From Lunularia cruciata (lineage: Eukaryota > Streptophyta > Marchantiopsida > Lunulariales > Lunulariaceae): a stretch of 64,000 bases of DNA. Position 1 is the first letter of the stretch; every line of letters starts with the position of its first letter. The stretch is from assembly GCA_948567375.1 (NCBI GenBank), contig OX419755.1, positions 79,874,218 through 79,938,217 on the forward strand. The letters are read 5' to 3'. Positions 1-11,285 of this stretch are shown here, in pieces. The translations under genes and the position numbers were made by a program. The notes beneath the pieces are model-generated. The model saw nothing but the letters and a program-made list of their open reading frames with translations, was not told the DNA's origin and did not search any database.

Positions 1-592
1 TGTTATGTCCTTTCTTAAACACTGGCTAGCTGATAAGTGGTGTCACGTGTCCACAGGCCTTATAGGATACTAAGATCAGATCAGTGAAAGTTCTCGCTAG
101 TGTGAAAGCGATTGCGAGTTTCACAACGTAAAGTAAGGCGAAGATCCATTGCGGAGAACAATGAAGAGGACCTCCCGTACTCACGAAAGATGTGAACATG
201 TCCACATTTGCATCTTGCAGCGAACAGGTAACCCATCATTCTGTGACATATTGACGTGAGCTGCTATTCCAATGGCCGAACACAGTTGGTTCTAGCCCGT
301 GCAAAGCACAGCACTTGAGATCAATTTTCTCAAGTACATACAGTTCGATTCTCGAGAAGAAATTTTCTCAGGGAATACAAAGAGGACTTGCTTATGGACA
401 GAAAGTGTTTGGGAGCTTCCACCAACTAATTTAGTCACTATACAGGTATCACAAAATAGTTTGCTTCAAGAGTTTACTTCACTATATGCTGCCCAGGAGT
501 GGAGACAGGAGATATTAATATGATACCAATTCATTCTAAAAAATTAAAACATCCAGTATTTGGGACTTGATCTACCACCAAAACACCCCCAC
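1..592 (-). other. Partial intron 2 of the MYST gene (no exon seen)
   Basis: After exon 2 the minus strand has a GTGGGG donor at 592. I looked for the expected next exon (the stretch leading to the C2HC finger) in all minus frames down to position 1 and found nothing similar. The intron therefore seems to be at least 592 bp and to run off the window. A plus-strand open frame at 299-523 lies inside it and has no recognisable content. Composition is like the rest of the low-copy flank, with ordinary CpG frequency. Confidence 0.55.
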
Positions 593-1210
593 CTTTTCTT
601 CCACCTTCTCATCAGCGTCTGTCTCAACAGAATCAAGCTCCAATTGGTCCAGCCGCACCCATTCATCGAGTCTCCTATTGACTACACAAGAAAATTCCCA
701 TTAAATAGTAAAGCTTTTAGTTTATAACTTTCAGGATTGAAAACAATGAGAGCCAAGTGAAAACAGCTTTGCAAAGCACCAACCCAAGCAACCCAAGCGC
801 AAGCTGAGTTAAGGGTACAGATTCTCACACTCGGTATAATGGACATAGTACTGATAATCGTCGGGTCCAGTCGAAAGCTTGCGTCGCTCTATCACTTTGA
901 CAGGGTGCAACTTGTCATCTCTCCATCGACAAAGGACCCGGGTTCCGACTTCGAGAGGAAGGGGGGGCTTCCGTCTCTTGAGGTTATTGTCGTTCCCATT
1001 ATCTTGAGCAAACGCGGGAGCTGCTGGGGGAGCCATCAACCGACCATTAACTTTCGGCTCTTTGATGCTTGTTTTCACGAGCTCTTCTTCCTGAGCTTCC
1101 ATAAAAGTGTCCTTGAGAGCGGCATCGCCGTTCGACTCGCGCACGGACGCACCGTTCGTTTCAACGTTCGTAGGGATATCACTCAACAAATGCGCTTCTT
1201 CAGAAACCAT
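593..1210 (-). CDS. MYST-family histone acetyltransferase (plant HAM1/HAM2-like), exons 1-2 only
   Basis: Two coding exons read on the minus strand: exon 1 at 829-1210 (127 codons plus one base) and exon 2 at 593-681. Exon 1 starts at the only in-frame ATG near the 5' end, runs through a variable acidic N-terminus of about 85 residues, then reads LPLEVGTRVLCRWRDDK and HPVKVIERRK followed by YQYYVHYTE. That is the Tudor-knot/chromo-barrel signature of plant MYST acetyltransferases. The phase-1 junction regenerates the Phe of YTEFNRRLDEW, and exon 2 continues with the conserved block ending DEKVEEK. Known family role: acetylation of histone H4 (K5 in Arabidopsis HAM1/2) in a NuA4-type complex in the nucleus. 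The C2HC finger and acetyl-CoA-binding catalytic domain are not in the window and should lie beyond the left edge. The family call is strong; HAM1 versus HAM2 cannot be decided from this part. Confidence 0.9.
682..828 (-). other. Intron 1 of the MYST acetyltransferase gene
   Basis: This 147-bp intron is inferred from a minus-strand donor GTGAGA directly after GAGT (828 downward) and an acceptor ending TTGTGTAG at 682. Splicing keeps the frame and joins two halves of a motif conserved in plant MYST proteins, which supports both ends. Confidence 0.85.
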
Positions 1211-1527
1211 GATCGATCACACACTCTCCCTCTGTAATCAGTCTACTTCATGGTGGACTAGAACCAAACTGTACAAACAGCAAGCTCGCTTAGTCTTCAT
1301 CGTCCCCGCATCAAGAAACTGAAGCACGACAGCGACATACTCTACCATATTCTCCAGCCAGCTTCACAACTCCATTTTCCCGCACAAGGTAAGCTTTAAC
1401 AAAGCACTAACACACATAGCAAGCGTCCAGAACAAAGAAAAAATCACCGTAATGCCTAACTTGCTACAATCTGGCAAGATCTACAAATTCTCGAGGAAGA
1501 AATTGTGACAATCTACGCACTTTCTTC

Positions 1528-1536
1528 AAACCCTAA
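1528..1536. promoter_or_regulatory. Telo-box (AAACCCTAA)
   Basis: A perfect AAACCCTAA lies about 320 bp upstream of the MYST start codon. Telo-boxes are plant promoter elements of housekeeping and cell-cycle-linked genes and are bound by TRB-type proteins. Position and context fit, but function is inferred. Confidence 0.5.
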
Positions 1537-1618
1537 CTCGATAGAGGGAACCTCATCCTTGAAATCTTGAGCTTTGTCGTCGACCATACTAAACACAGTC
1601 TGCTTCTTCCGGAGTTCT

Positions 1619-1626
1619 AACCCTAA
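1619..1626. promoter_or_regulatory. Second telo-box-like motif (AACCCTAA)
   Basis: An AACCCTAA core lies about 90 bp beyond the first telo-box and about 410 bp upstream of the MYST start codon. It is one base short of the full telo-box. Confidence 0.4.
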
Positions 1627-1960
1627 CTACAGTTCGGGTCGAGTTCGCCTACGGTACTGTAGTCCTGCAATGGTGAACGAACTCAGTACTGTAATCCATT
1701 CCCCAGATTCCGAACCTCTGCACCGGTGTTCAATTTTGGGAATACATGTAGCCTTCTTTCTCTGGCATGGCCGTCGTTCCGTTGCAGTTCGATTGGCTCG
1801 TAGTCCCACATAAGCACACAACATAGAGATTACCGTAGTCGTGGTACTGCGGGGTCCATTGTTGATAATATGGCCAACTACAGTAACAAGAGCAGTAACA
1901 AAAGCGGAACCTTTTGACTTTGCATTCAACTCGTCAGGTAATGGTCATGTGAATGAATAA

Positions 1961-2818
1961 TGAGAAACATTAATGGATTAATTTTACTACCATTATCCAT
2001 CCATTTTATCCTTTCTATATGCCGTATTCACTCGGGCATGTAGTTTAGGACCATGATTTTGATTACAACTTCTGTAAATTTCATATAAACAATCGAGCCA
2101 AATAATGTATCCTAAATATACCCGGAATGAGGAAGAAAATGCACTACAATAGTGCACAAGAAAAGAATGAGCACAAGGTTCGTAGGAGGAGGTTTAAGCC
2201 CTAAACCAAGGGAAAAGTACAACGACGAATTAAAAGTGATAACCTACCTAAAGGTTATTGGACTTATTTATCTTCTAGGTGGTACCCTCGTATTACTTGG
2301 TGTGGTTTTCCCATCAAGTGGTATAGTATGCTTGTCGTTATTGTTGACTCTTAAAGACTGACTCTTGAGTTGCATGCTAAATATCTTCTAAATGTGTCTA
2401 GTAAAATGGATGAACGTGTCTTAAATGTGATAAAAGCTTCTATTATTGTTACATGCCTTTGTAGAGAGCACTATAGCCAAATAGAAATTCTTTGACTAGA
2501 ATAATGATTGAGCATAGTACTCCTCGTAATCTTTCTCTTCTACAAAGATCGTGTCTTTCAAAGAAGATCATCAAATGTACAAAATTTGCTAAAACTAAGT
2601 GCATAGAAGCATGTGCAGCTAGCCATAGTAGAAAATGATTATCTTTATGTTTGGTGTCAATGGTTACCAATGATCTCTCTTATATGGCTAATTATGCAAA
2701 AAACTTGTATTCACATCTCTTATCAGTAAAATCAATATATTTGCTCTCATTGTCCACTGAGATGGACCATATGTATCTCTAATAGCATTATAAACTCTAG
2801 TAGACTCTTCATCCATAA

Positions 2819-2854
<36 letters not shown>

Positions 2855-4102
2855 AATTATCAATCCAAAAGTACAATAGTCTAGTAGACCAAAAAGTGTT
2901 GGATGTGATAAACTCAACAAAGATAGAGTTTCATAATTAACAAATTAGAGGGAAGTATGAAACTAAGCTTCTTAGCCCTTCTCTCTGCAAGAAAGAATCT
3001 TTGCCTTATTAGTGAAGATGTTAGGGAGTATATGAGAATGCTTATGCTTATTGATGTTTGATTGAATCTCCATAGAGTCTAGGAATAAGAAGAATGCAAA
3101 GAAAGGTAGGATTCTTGTGCAAGCTAAGATTGGTAATAGACAACAAGCCATTCAAAGACATGACTAAACATCATACACGTATGATATTTGATCATATCTT
3201 TGAATACTTGAATTTGTTATTGAAATGTGTACCAATAGAAAAGAGTAACTATGTTAAAGGACTTCGTTAACTAACAAGGGGCTACTAAAGCATATGCTAC
3301 TAAAAGAGTTGATTTTATTGTAAATGTTCTTACTTGGTGAGACCACAACCTCTTATGATTATAAGAAGATCTATTCCTAACCTAAAACACTCACATGGAG
3401 AGAGTAGATAATATATGATACTGTTTAAATTACATAAATAAGGTAAGAGTATATTTGTGTGTAACTCTATGGTAAATAAGAGGCTATAAGCACATGGCAT
3501 CTTGTCAAAATAGAGTAAGCCAACTATATGTTTCCATAAGTAGGAGCTATGGGTCGGACAAAGGCATTAAAGATGAAAAGCTATATAAGTCCTCCAATCT
3601 TAGACAAGTGCAAAAACCTCAAGCCTCCTATTAGAAGTTGAAGTCTTAATAAAATAATCAAATAGGATAAGGATTGCTTATAGGTCCAAGTTTTTTTATT
3701 TGCAAGTCTAAAATAGTAAACTCAAGCTCTATAGGATAAGTATAAAAGTGAACAAATCTTTAACTAGATACTCCAAATGACCATATATATGGATATTATT
3801 TGGCTACGAGGGAAAATGATATAATTGAAATGCAACTACTTTCTCTCTCAAAGTTATAAAATTAGCAATAACAATCAAAGGCACACCTAAAGGATCTTCT
3901 TTGTATGTATAATCTAAAAATGTATAAAAAATGTGAAACCTTGCATGATGATATGATGGTTAAAGAATATAGTTGACTCAACCTAATAAAAACTATGCAC
4001 AAATGGTGATAAGGAAGAAATTTGATTGCTTGCAAACAAAGAGCAAAGTCAAACCAAAAAGAGATAATAGTGAAATTATTTAAACATCTAACCAAGACAA
4101 AG
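1961..4102. other. AT-rich decayed DNA, no gene recognised
   Basis: AT-rich, CpG-poor sequence with only short spurious open frames. One plus-strand frame of 69 codons (2152-2361) has a hydrophobic segment but no recognisable family. It contains an AT microsatellite at 2822-2851. It probably consists of old transposon debris, but I could not match it to any other part of the window. Confidence 0.4.
2822..2851. repeat. (AT)n microsatellite
   Basis: About fifteen uninterrupted AT dinucleotides. A minus-strand frame reading Tyr-Ile repeats through it is an artefact of the repeat. Confidence 0.9.
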
Positions 4103-4106
4103 GTCC

Positions 4107-4791
4107 TTTAACACCCATTTGTGCATGTGTATGGTATTGTGATATTTAGCTTGGTTTACAAGTACTTGAGAGATATTATTTATATAGAGATAAAGAATGG
4201 TTCTACATTAGTCATAATTAGCTAAAGTTAGTCATAGCTAAGATAGACCTTACTTTAGAAGGAGTGGAAAAGATGAGCACCACTATTTTGAATTCTAGTA
4301 TGTTGATGTGGTATTATTCCTAGGTGTTTGGCTTTGAGGAAAGAGTTGAGAACTCTTGGGCCCGCAAGCCTTTTTGTTTTGGATTCTTCTATAGTCCAAG
4401 GATAGCCCATGTGAAAGAATCCTTGACTTAGTGGTTGGGTCAGGATAAGATCACATGCTAGTGGAATATGCCCATGTGAATGAATATTCCTTTCTACTTT
4501 TTGACTTTACTTGACTTTTAGTCTAGTAACTTGAGTTACTATGATAATTAGTAACTTTGGTGCGTAACTATTTCACAAGTATATAAACAAGGGGTGAGGA
4601 TGTACTCATCATCCTTTCGTTTGCAACTATCTCTCTCTCATTGAGTTCTCTAGTGAGCAATGTCTTGAGTCTTGGAGTGTTAGCCTTGGAGGAGTATGAT
4701 GGAGTTGGGGTTCCTTGCCTTCTTAGTCCATGGTGCGCTACCATAATAGCCATTAGAGGTTCATCCTGAGTGAGAGATAGGCCGGCTCATA
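4107..4791 (+). mobile_element. Solo LTR, family J
   Basis: The sequence aligns over its full length with the LTRs of element J at 37878 and 45018, at roughly nine bases in ten. It begins in the AACACCC motif and ends in the GGCCGGCTCA motif of that family. The flanks carry GTCC at 4103-4106 and GTCC at 4792-4795, which fit a 4-bp target duplication, the same length seen for the full element. No internal region is attached, so this is a solo LTR left by LTR-LTR recombination. It is clearly older than element J. Confidence 0.88.
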
Positions 4792-4795
4792 GTCC

Positions 4796-6356
4796 AAGGA
4801 TACTCTAATGTGTATGACCATCTTAGTGCCTCCAAGGAAATCAATAGCAAAATTATTTAAGGATAAACATAATGAGAAAGATTGTTGAAATTATACAAAA
4901 ATTGTATATGAGATTGAACATAAGGTGAACCTTAGAGTGCTCACTTTAAGAAGGCAAGGAGATGAGAGGTGCAAAACAAAGAGTTTCATAGTGAATGGTA
5001 CAAGACCAAAGACACTATGTTGGCAAAAAGCAAACAAGAAGAAGAAACCTAAATGTATGATTTCTAGTGAGAGGTAATCATGTAGGTACTTAAAATCCAA
5101 GCCCCACATCCCATACACAAAGAAACTAGGAGAATGGAGTAACACACAAGCAAAGAAGGAATCTATTCACTTGCCTAAAGTCATGTGGAAAAGATAAAGG
5201 TAATAGTGGCATAAGGATGGAGATTTTGTAGTGCAAATAAAGTGCTTGTAGAAAAGAAGGCTAATTTGAAGGGTAGTGATACTTGAGTTTCATGTCTACA
5301 CACTCTTAATTAGATTATATACACAAGAAACTAAGATGTTGATGTGTGGTAGATGTACATATTACTTTGGGGAATCAACCACCAATATCTCTTGCTTGAC
5401 TAACATCAAAGAATAATGAAGATCTCAATGTTTTGGATGTATGAGTTAGGACTATGGACACTTAATAAAGTTTCCACTTGGTTTTTACAGTATACTCATC
5501 TTGTAAGGATTATCACCTCCCTCTCAAAAATCTATGAATCCTAAACATGATTTCTTCATATCTGAATGCACCTTTAAAGCTAGTAAGGGCAAAGTACATT
5601 GTGGAAAATTTTTAGTAAGGTTGTAACAAATAAATAACAATCAAAATGAATTTTTTTGATAAGAAAAAAGGTGATCCTAGAGGGATACAGTTCAGAAATG
5701 AATACATATATAGACAAAATTTTCCGTTTTGAGTTCTTGATTGTTTGTTGTTTAACCTCTTGTGCAAACAAAAGTTACTAAATAGTATTATTTTAGTAAG
5801 AAAGTAAATTATAGAGTTATACAAAATAAAATCATAATCATATAGTATTAATTTAGTGAATTGATAGTTACACACCCCTTTTGGATATTTCCATACTTTT
5901 TTTTAAGTTCAATGCCTTGGATTAGCTAGCATCCAATTAAGACTTTTGATATTCCATACAACCTCCTCCTAAAACAATATGGGGGTGCAGATTACCACGT
6001 GTCCAATTGAGCTTGGATTTTTTGAAGTCACACAATCCTAATCGGAGCTCCTTATTGCTTGGGCCACCATTGCAACTTTATGGGAGGGATAACACCATTG
6101 GTCAAATATCCTAAATGCAAGTGCAACAAGTTCAATTGATGGATCAAACATGGGTATCAAGGTGAAATCATCAAGGTGAAAGAATCTTTCACCAAAAACC
6201 AACCTTTGGGGTGAAATATACCTATGGGAAAGGACTTAGTCACCAAGGTGAAAGAGGATCTTCAAGAGGATAAGGCCTTTGTTGTGAAGTGTACAACCAC
6301 TATCAAGGGCTTGTTAGATTATATTTCTTATTTGAGTGGACATTAATTAATGGTTT
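4796..6356. other. AT-rich decayed DNA, no gene recognised
   Basis: No coding similarity seen. Long A/T runs occur around 5640-5900. From about 5930 the base composition changes (GGGGGTGCAG, then ACGTGTCC), which could be part of an LTR or leader, but I found no partner copy in the window. Confidence 0.3.
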
Positions 6357-6480
6357 TCTATAGGATGCCACTTTGGGTATCCCTACCCTTTGTTGGGAGT
6401 GGTTTCTACCCAAGAGGTTAAACAAGCAAGAATAGACAGCTAGTGATATTGTGACACTTGTTCTTTGTTTCTAGTCAATT
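6357..6480 (+). repeat. Family X repeat fragment, copy 1
   Basis: It contains GGGAGTGGTTTCTACC followed by CAAGAGGTTAAACAAG, then a TGTGACA motif. The same word order recurs at 19625-19790 (same strand) and about 9580-9770 (opposite strand). It is probably an LTR fragment of one decayed family. Confidence 0.45.
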
Positions 6481-6989
6481 CAACTTGTTTCCTTGTAGAG
6501 AACATGTTATTACCGTTTATATTGTTACTACATCAACAATAGGTTGTCAAAACATGGTTATATGGCAATTCTACAGTAGTACCAATTACAGTTTCTAACT
6601 CTAGTCAAAGAGAACTTTTTGGCTATGTTGTATATTTATGATCTAGGCACTGTGCAACAAATCCAACTTAGTTAAGAGAGACAAATAAGGAGGATAGGTG
6701 GATAAGAGAGAACATCATTTCTGCAATATGACATTATCAAATTCAAATAACATTTTAAAAGATGGATTTATCAATGTTTGTAAATGCTTTAGAAGCCAAA
6801 GGTCTAGCTAGTAGGCAAAGTCTAGGTATATTGCAAGCTAAAACTTATCAAATTGAGAGTTTTAAGCTTGCAGGCTTATTGTTTTGTTGGTTTGATAAGT
6901 ACATATGCATGCAAACCTTTTATATTTTAAAATAGCAGTTCTAATTGTGTGATTCTTCTTTATGGGATTCAAAGTGTGGTTTTATTTAA

Positions 6990-9570
6990 TATACAACTCC
7001 ATAAAAAATATGTTTTCTTAGAAGATCTACTAGGACAATGAGAAACATAATTGTGGTAAGTCATACACATCTTGAAGTTGCACATGTGATAGATCTACCA
7101 TAGTTGTAACATAGATTTGGTTCTCATAAAATCTAAGGCTATCCTTGAGTGAAAAGGTGTTATACTTGTTGCCATATGTTACAAAACTACTTTGCACAAT
7201 ATGAAAGGAAAGGTTCTATTTAAAGTAACATTGAACTCTATTTGGACCTTTAAGTCAGTCAACACCATGGTAATGGCTACTAATATGAGAGATTTGAAAG
7301 GAATATTCATTTCAAGTCATCATGATAGTGCATTGGGAGATGACATGGAACTTTCTTTGCTTATACTCAAGCTTGATATTAAAAGATTGTAGTTGTTCCT
7401 CCTATTGATGATGCAAATTCTCATGTGCTACAAACATAAGGTCTATAATCATTATTACATGATAATAATGTGATCAGTAATTATTATTATTTGTTTCACC
7501 AAGTGATAATCTCTTTATAACTTTGTTGCATATACCATTGCAAGTTGATTTAAGTCTTGAGTGAAATAATTATTTTTGGTTGTATTTAATCCTTAAAATA
7601 CAAAGCAATGAGATGCAACCCATATTGGAATTCTTATTTTAACAAAATTCCAATTGCAAAGTTAGAAATATCAAAATCAACCACACAAAGCAATTGAGGA
7701 TATGTTTGGAGAATAAATTATGAAGACATCATAAACTTGAGTTTCTTGAATTTTTCTTCTTGCTTGGTGGTCCATTTAAAGCTTGATGTATTCCTCAATA
7801 GATCCTTTGATGATATCACCACATGAGCATAATAATAGATGAACCTTTGAAAAAAACTTGCTAATTCATTGAATCTTTAAACTTCCATGGTATCCTTAGG
7901 AGTAGGTCAATTTGTAATGGCCTTGGTTTTATCCTATTCAATCTTGATCCCATCCGCTAAAACTTTATGCTCAAGAAGCATACTTCTTTTTGCCAATATG
8001 TACACTTGAACTTCATGGAATAGAAATTCCATTATCATAGTTATCTTAAGAATTTTTATACATGGTTGTTGTGTTTAGTCTATACCTTAATACAAATTAA
8101 AATATCATCCAAGAAAAATATCATATATTGATCTAATAGTTCCTTTAACACCCAATGCATTTTATTCATGAAATTTTTGGATCAAAATTTTTGGATCATT
8201 CATGAGCCTAAAAGATAAACTCTACATTCAAGATGCTCATACCTTATACAAAAGCCAATCTTTTGCACTTCTTCCCCATTAATTGGATATGCTAATTATC
8301 CCTTCAAAGGTTCAACTTTGAGGATGATCTTTCTACACTTAATTGATTCAACAAGTTACAAATTTTAGGTAAGGGGTATGTATTCTTCACATTTTTTTTA
8401 TTAGTACAGTAGTAGTCAATATAAAATTCAAGCCTTCCATCTTTCTTTGGTACAAAGAGTACCAATGCCTCCCAAGGAGATATATTATATTGGATGAAAT
8501 TTTTCTTTAACAAATTTGTAAATATTATTCAAAGTTGTTTTAGCTCCTTTTGGTGGGAGTCAATATATTGGTCTACTCATTGGACTACTACTTATAATAA
8601 CTCAGCTTGAAGTGAATACCTTCATTGCAAGGGAATCCATTCAAAATATCATCCAAACAAATATTTATAAACTTGTGAACTATTTGCTCAACCATTGCCT
8701 TTTGAGGCTTCTTGTGCTCATCAGATTCTCCTTGCACAATAAGCTTGATAGCAATAACAAGAATATCTTCCTCCAAAGCTTGTTCTATAGTTGTTATTCC
8801 AACAAACTTCTCATCTTGGGATTTATTACTCTTAATTGTCTTCTTCAAAAGTGCAAGATAATCTAATAAAAAATCCTTACTTGGTTTTATTCTTGAATTT
8901 GTTATTAGGCCAATCAAATTGAGCATTATGAAAATCAAGCCAAAGAAGACCAAAATTAATATTGTAGTGTAGTGAAGCTACTACAAATCTTGTACATTAT
9001 TAATACTCCTTCCCTATATTAAATGCAACAAGATGTGAGGTAAGGAATGTGAATTATTTTTTACTATTTGCTATCCATATTGGCTCAATAGGAATACATA
9101 ATTCATTTGCTAAATGCATTGATATGAAATTCTTAAAACTCACACAATCAATCAAATCTTACATCCATGGTAAAATATCATACAAGTGAATAAATCTTGC
9201 ATAAATCAAGCCTTCAATCTTGTTTGAACTGATCAAGTTCACAATAAACAACTTGATATCTCTTATTGGGACTATTTTTTTCCTAACATCATGTTCTAAG
9301 GACCCCATTGGGTGATTTTTCAAGGTTTTCCTTTCCTAATTGGACATTTAGCAATACAATGTCAAATTTGCAACAATAGAAACAACAATCACTTTCTTGT
9401 TGTTGGTCTACAATGTAAAGTAGTCTCCATTGAGTGACATCAATCTCCATCAATGCCAGCTCATCCATATGTGTGTGTAAATCCTAGGTTATGTCAAAGT
9501 TGTAGCAACCAAGGAATCAAAGTGCTCATGCACTTGCATGTTTTGCAACCTAATGTTATCCAATTCATAA
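6990..9570 (-). mobile_element. Fossil A: strongly decayed Ty3/gypsy element
   Basis: Minus-strand pol remnants: a reverse-transcriptase block near 8300-8510 with LFVPKKDGRLEFYIDY and TYPLPKI, preceded on its own strand by the protease-to-RT linker region (about 8590-8950), followed by RT/RNase H remnants (about 7740-8200) and connection-region remnants (about 7030-7400). A gag tail with a zinc-knuckle-like Cys cluster lies near 9340-9400. The order and wording parallel element B at 15.4-19.4 kb (compare 7770-8000 with 17790-17950), so A belongs to the same broad lineage. Its own LTRs are not recognisable. It is broken in very many places and is among the oldest elements here. Confidence 0.75.
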
Positions 9571-9579
9571 TATAATAGC

Positions 9580-9770
9580 AAGAGATAAGTCATTCCACAA
9601 AGATGTCAAATATAAATGGCTAAATTTGAAGAGAAGTATCACTATTGTAATATTTTATTATTACTTATTAACCTCTTGGATAGGAACCACTCCCTTAAGA
9701 TTATTTCCTATTTAAATTTTTTGGTAGAAACCACTTCCATAAGAGTGTAGTGTCACTAATTGGATGCACT
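9580..9770 (-). repeat. Family X repeat fragment, copy 2 (inverted)
   Basis: Reverse-complement match to the family X words GTGACACTACACTCTT, GGAAGTGGTTTCTACC and CCAAGAGGTTA found near 6400 and 19650. Confidence 0.45.
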
Positions 9771-10399
9771 ATAGCACAAGAAAAACTCCAAAATTATTTG
9801 TATGTATGATAAGTTCCAACTATTCCTTGATGATGATGATTCAATCACTCTTAAAAAGCTACTTCTACTACAAAGATGTTAATTCCAAAGACCACATGCC
9901 CCTATTTACACAAGGCACAGCTCTGAAGGCTCTTTTCATTGGCAATTAGTTTTCAATTTTTGTTTTTATGATACTTCCAACACTACATCTCACTTAAGAC
10001 TTGTCAAGGCATTGCTCTATTTCTTTAGGATAACCAAGGATCCCAAACCCTAACTTCAAGTGCTAGTGATCACACACACTCAACTACTTGTGTTCCTACT
10101 ATAGAGATTCATTGCCATTACTCATGGAAGACATTTAACCAATACTCAACATTAAACACAAGAAAAAAAAAGCTTTTGGCTCTTTCACTTTATTCAACTT
10201 ACATGGATTAAATGAATATTTATATGACTTTAGGCTTATTTTAAAATATTTTAATTAAAAAGAATATCTGATATTTGAAATAAAGCCTTTAATAGCTTCT
10301 ATTGCTCCTAACCAAAGAAATTTGATGGTTGAGGAAATGCATAGATCTATCAAGATTGCACTATTGTGTATCTGAATTGTATATGTAGGATTTTCTCAC
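9771..10399. other. AT-rich DNA, nothing recognised
   Basis: No coding or structural feature could be supported. The short open frame at 9764-9949 overlaps the family X repeat and has no family resemblance. Confidence 0.3.
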
Positions 10400-10650
10400 A
10401 ACATGTAGTATCTCGAGCATGTATTGTTGTAAAGTAGCAACAATCATAGCAATGACAACACTAGTGCAAATTATTTGATTAATTGAACATGATCTATATA
10501 TATTCATTAACCTAATATTAGACTAGGTGATAAGATCAATTAGCTAATTTTAATCACATAAAAGGCTAGTAAACTAGATAAAAACTACAAAGTACAAAAA
10601 AGATCACATAACAAATAAGAGCATAATTAAATCAAATTCTCATATGTTAA
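10400..10650 (+). repeat. Direct repeat pair, copy 1
   Basis: It starts ACATGTAGTATC and shares the ordered words GCAACAATCAT, ACACTAGTGCAA, ACATGATCT, GATCAAT and CAAATAAGAGCATA-type ends with 11024-11285. The spacing between the copies is about 620 bp. It is probably an old duplicated LTR or subterminal fragment. Confidence 0.65.
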
Positions 10651-11023
10651 ATCAAATTGAATAAAACTAAATTGAATGAAATTATCTAGATTGCAATATC
10701 CAACTTGAGCATCTAAAAATCACAATGCAAACTTAAAGTAATGTATGTAGGCTTCATAACTCTATGCAAAGTCTAAAAAATCTGCAAGAAAAGATTGTGT
10801 CATGCACCATTACTAGGGATGTATCTGTATCAAAGGTAATTTGCTATAAGAACCTATGGATATACCACACAACAATAATATACTATAATGTACATAAATT
10901 GGCCAAATAACAATAATTTTGGAAGCCAAAAACCACACAAATATGTTGGGAACACAATGCATAGGTGAGATATATGCATGATATGCAATGAGTACTATGT
11001 ATCTTAGCATGTCAACTATCTTG

Positions 11024-11285
11024 ACATGTAGTATCAAGAACACATAATGTTATAAATTAGCAACAATCATGGCAATGGAAACACTAGTGCAACCTATTGA
11101 GCTGATTAAACATGATCTCTACATATACAATTGCTGATTTGATATTGGACCAAGTGATAGGATCAATCAACCAATTGAAACCACACATAATTTTAGTAAA
11201 CTTGGTTACAACTAGTCAACTAGAGAGTGCATAAAAGAACACTTCACATACAAGAGCATACTAAGATAAAATTATCATATATTAC
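11024..11285 (+). repeat. Direct repeat pair, copy 2
   Basis: Diverged second copy of the 10400-10650 repeat in the same orientation. The differences are scattered substitutions and small indels, so the duplication is old. Confidence 0.65.

Larger units (their letters stand above)
1211..1960. other. 5' flank of the MYST gene (leader and promoter region)
   Basis: No repeat and no recognisable coding region. CpG dinucleotides are frequent here compared with the transposon-derived DNA to the right. No clear TATA box is seen on the minus strand. Two telo-box motifs lie here. The change to AT-rich, CpG-poor sequence near 1930-2000 marks the edge of the low-copy segment. Confidence 0.5.

Noticed and set aside
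299-523. Plus-strand open frame of 74 codons
   Set aside because: It lies inside the second intron of the MYST gene on the opposite strand, has no recognisable domain and no supporting signals.
839-1322. Plus-strand open frames opposite exon 1
   Set aside because: They are antisense shadows of the MYST exon, whose minus-strand reading is clearly conserved.
1627-1929. Minus-strand 100-codon open frame upstream of the MYST gene
   Set aside because: The composition is explained by CpG-containing promoter DNA. No domain, and no sign of splicing into the gene.
2152-2361. Small plus-strand ORF with a hydrophobic segment
   Set aside because: It might encode a small membrane protein, but it has no recognisable family and lies in decayed AT-rich DNA; a 69-codon open frame with a hydrophobic stretch is expected by chance.
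2688-2876. Frame with Tyr-Ile repeats
   Set aside because: It is a translation of the AT microsatellite, not a protein repeat.
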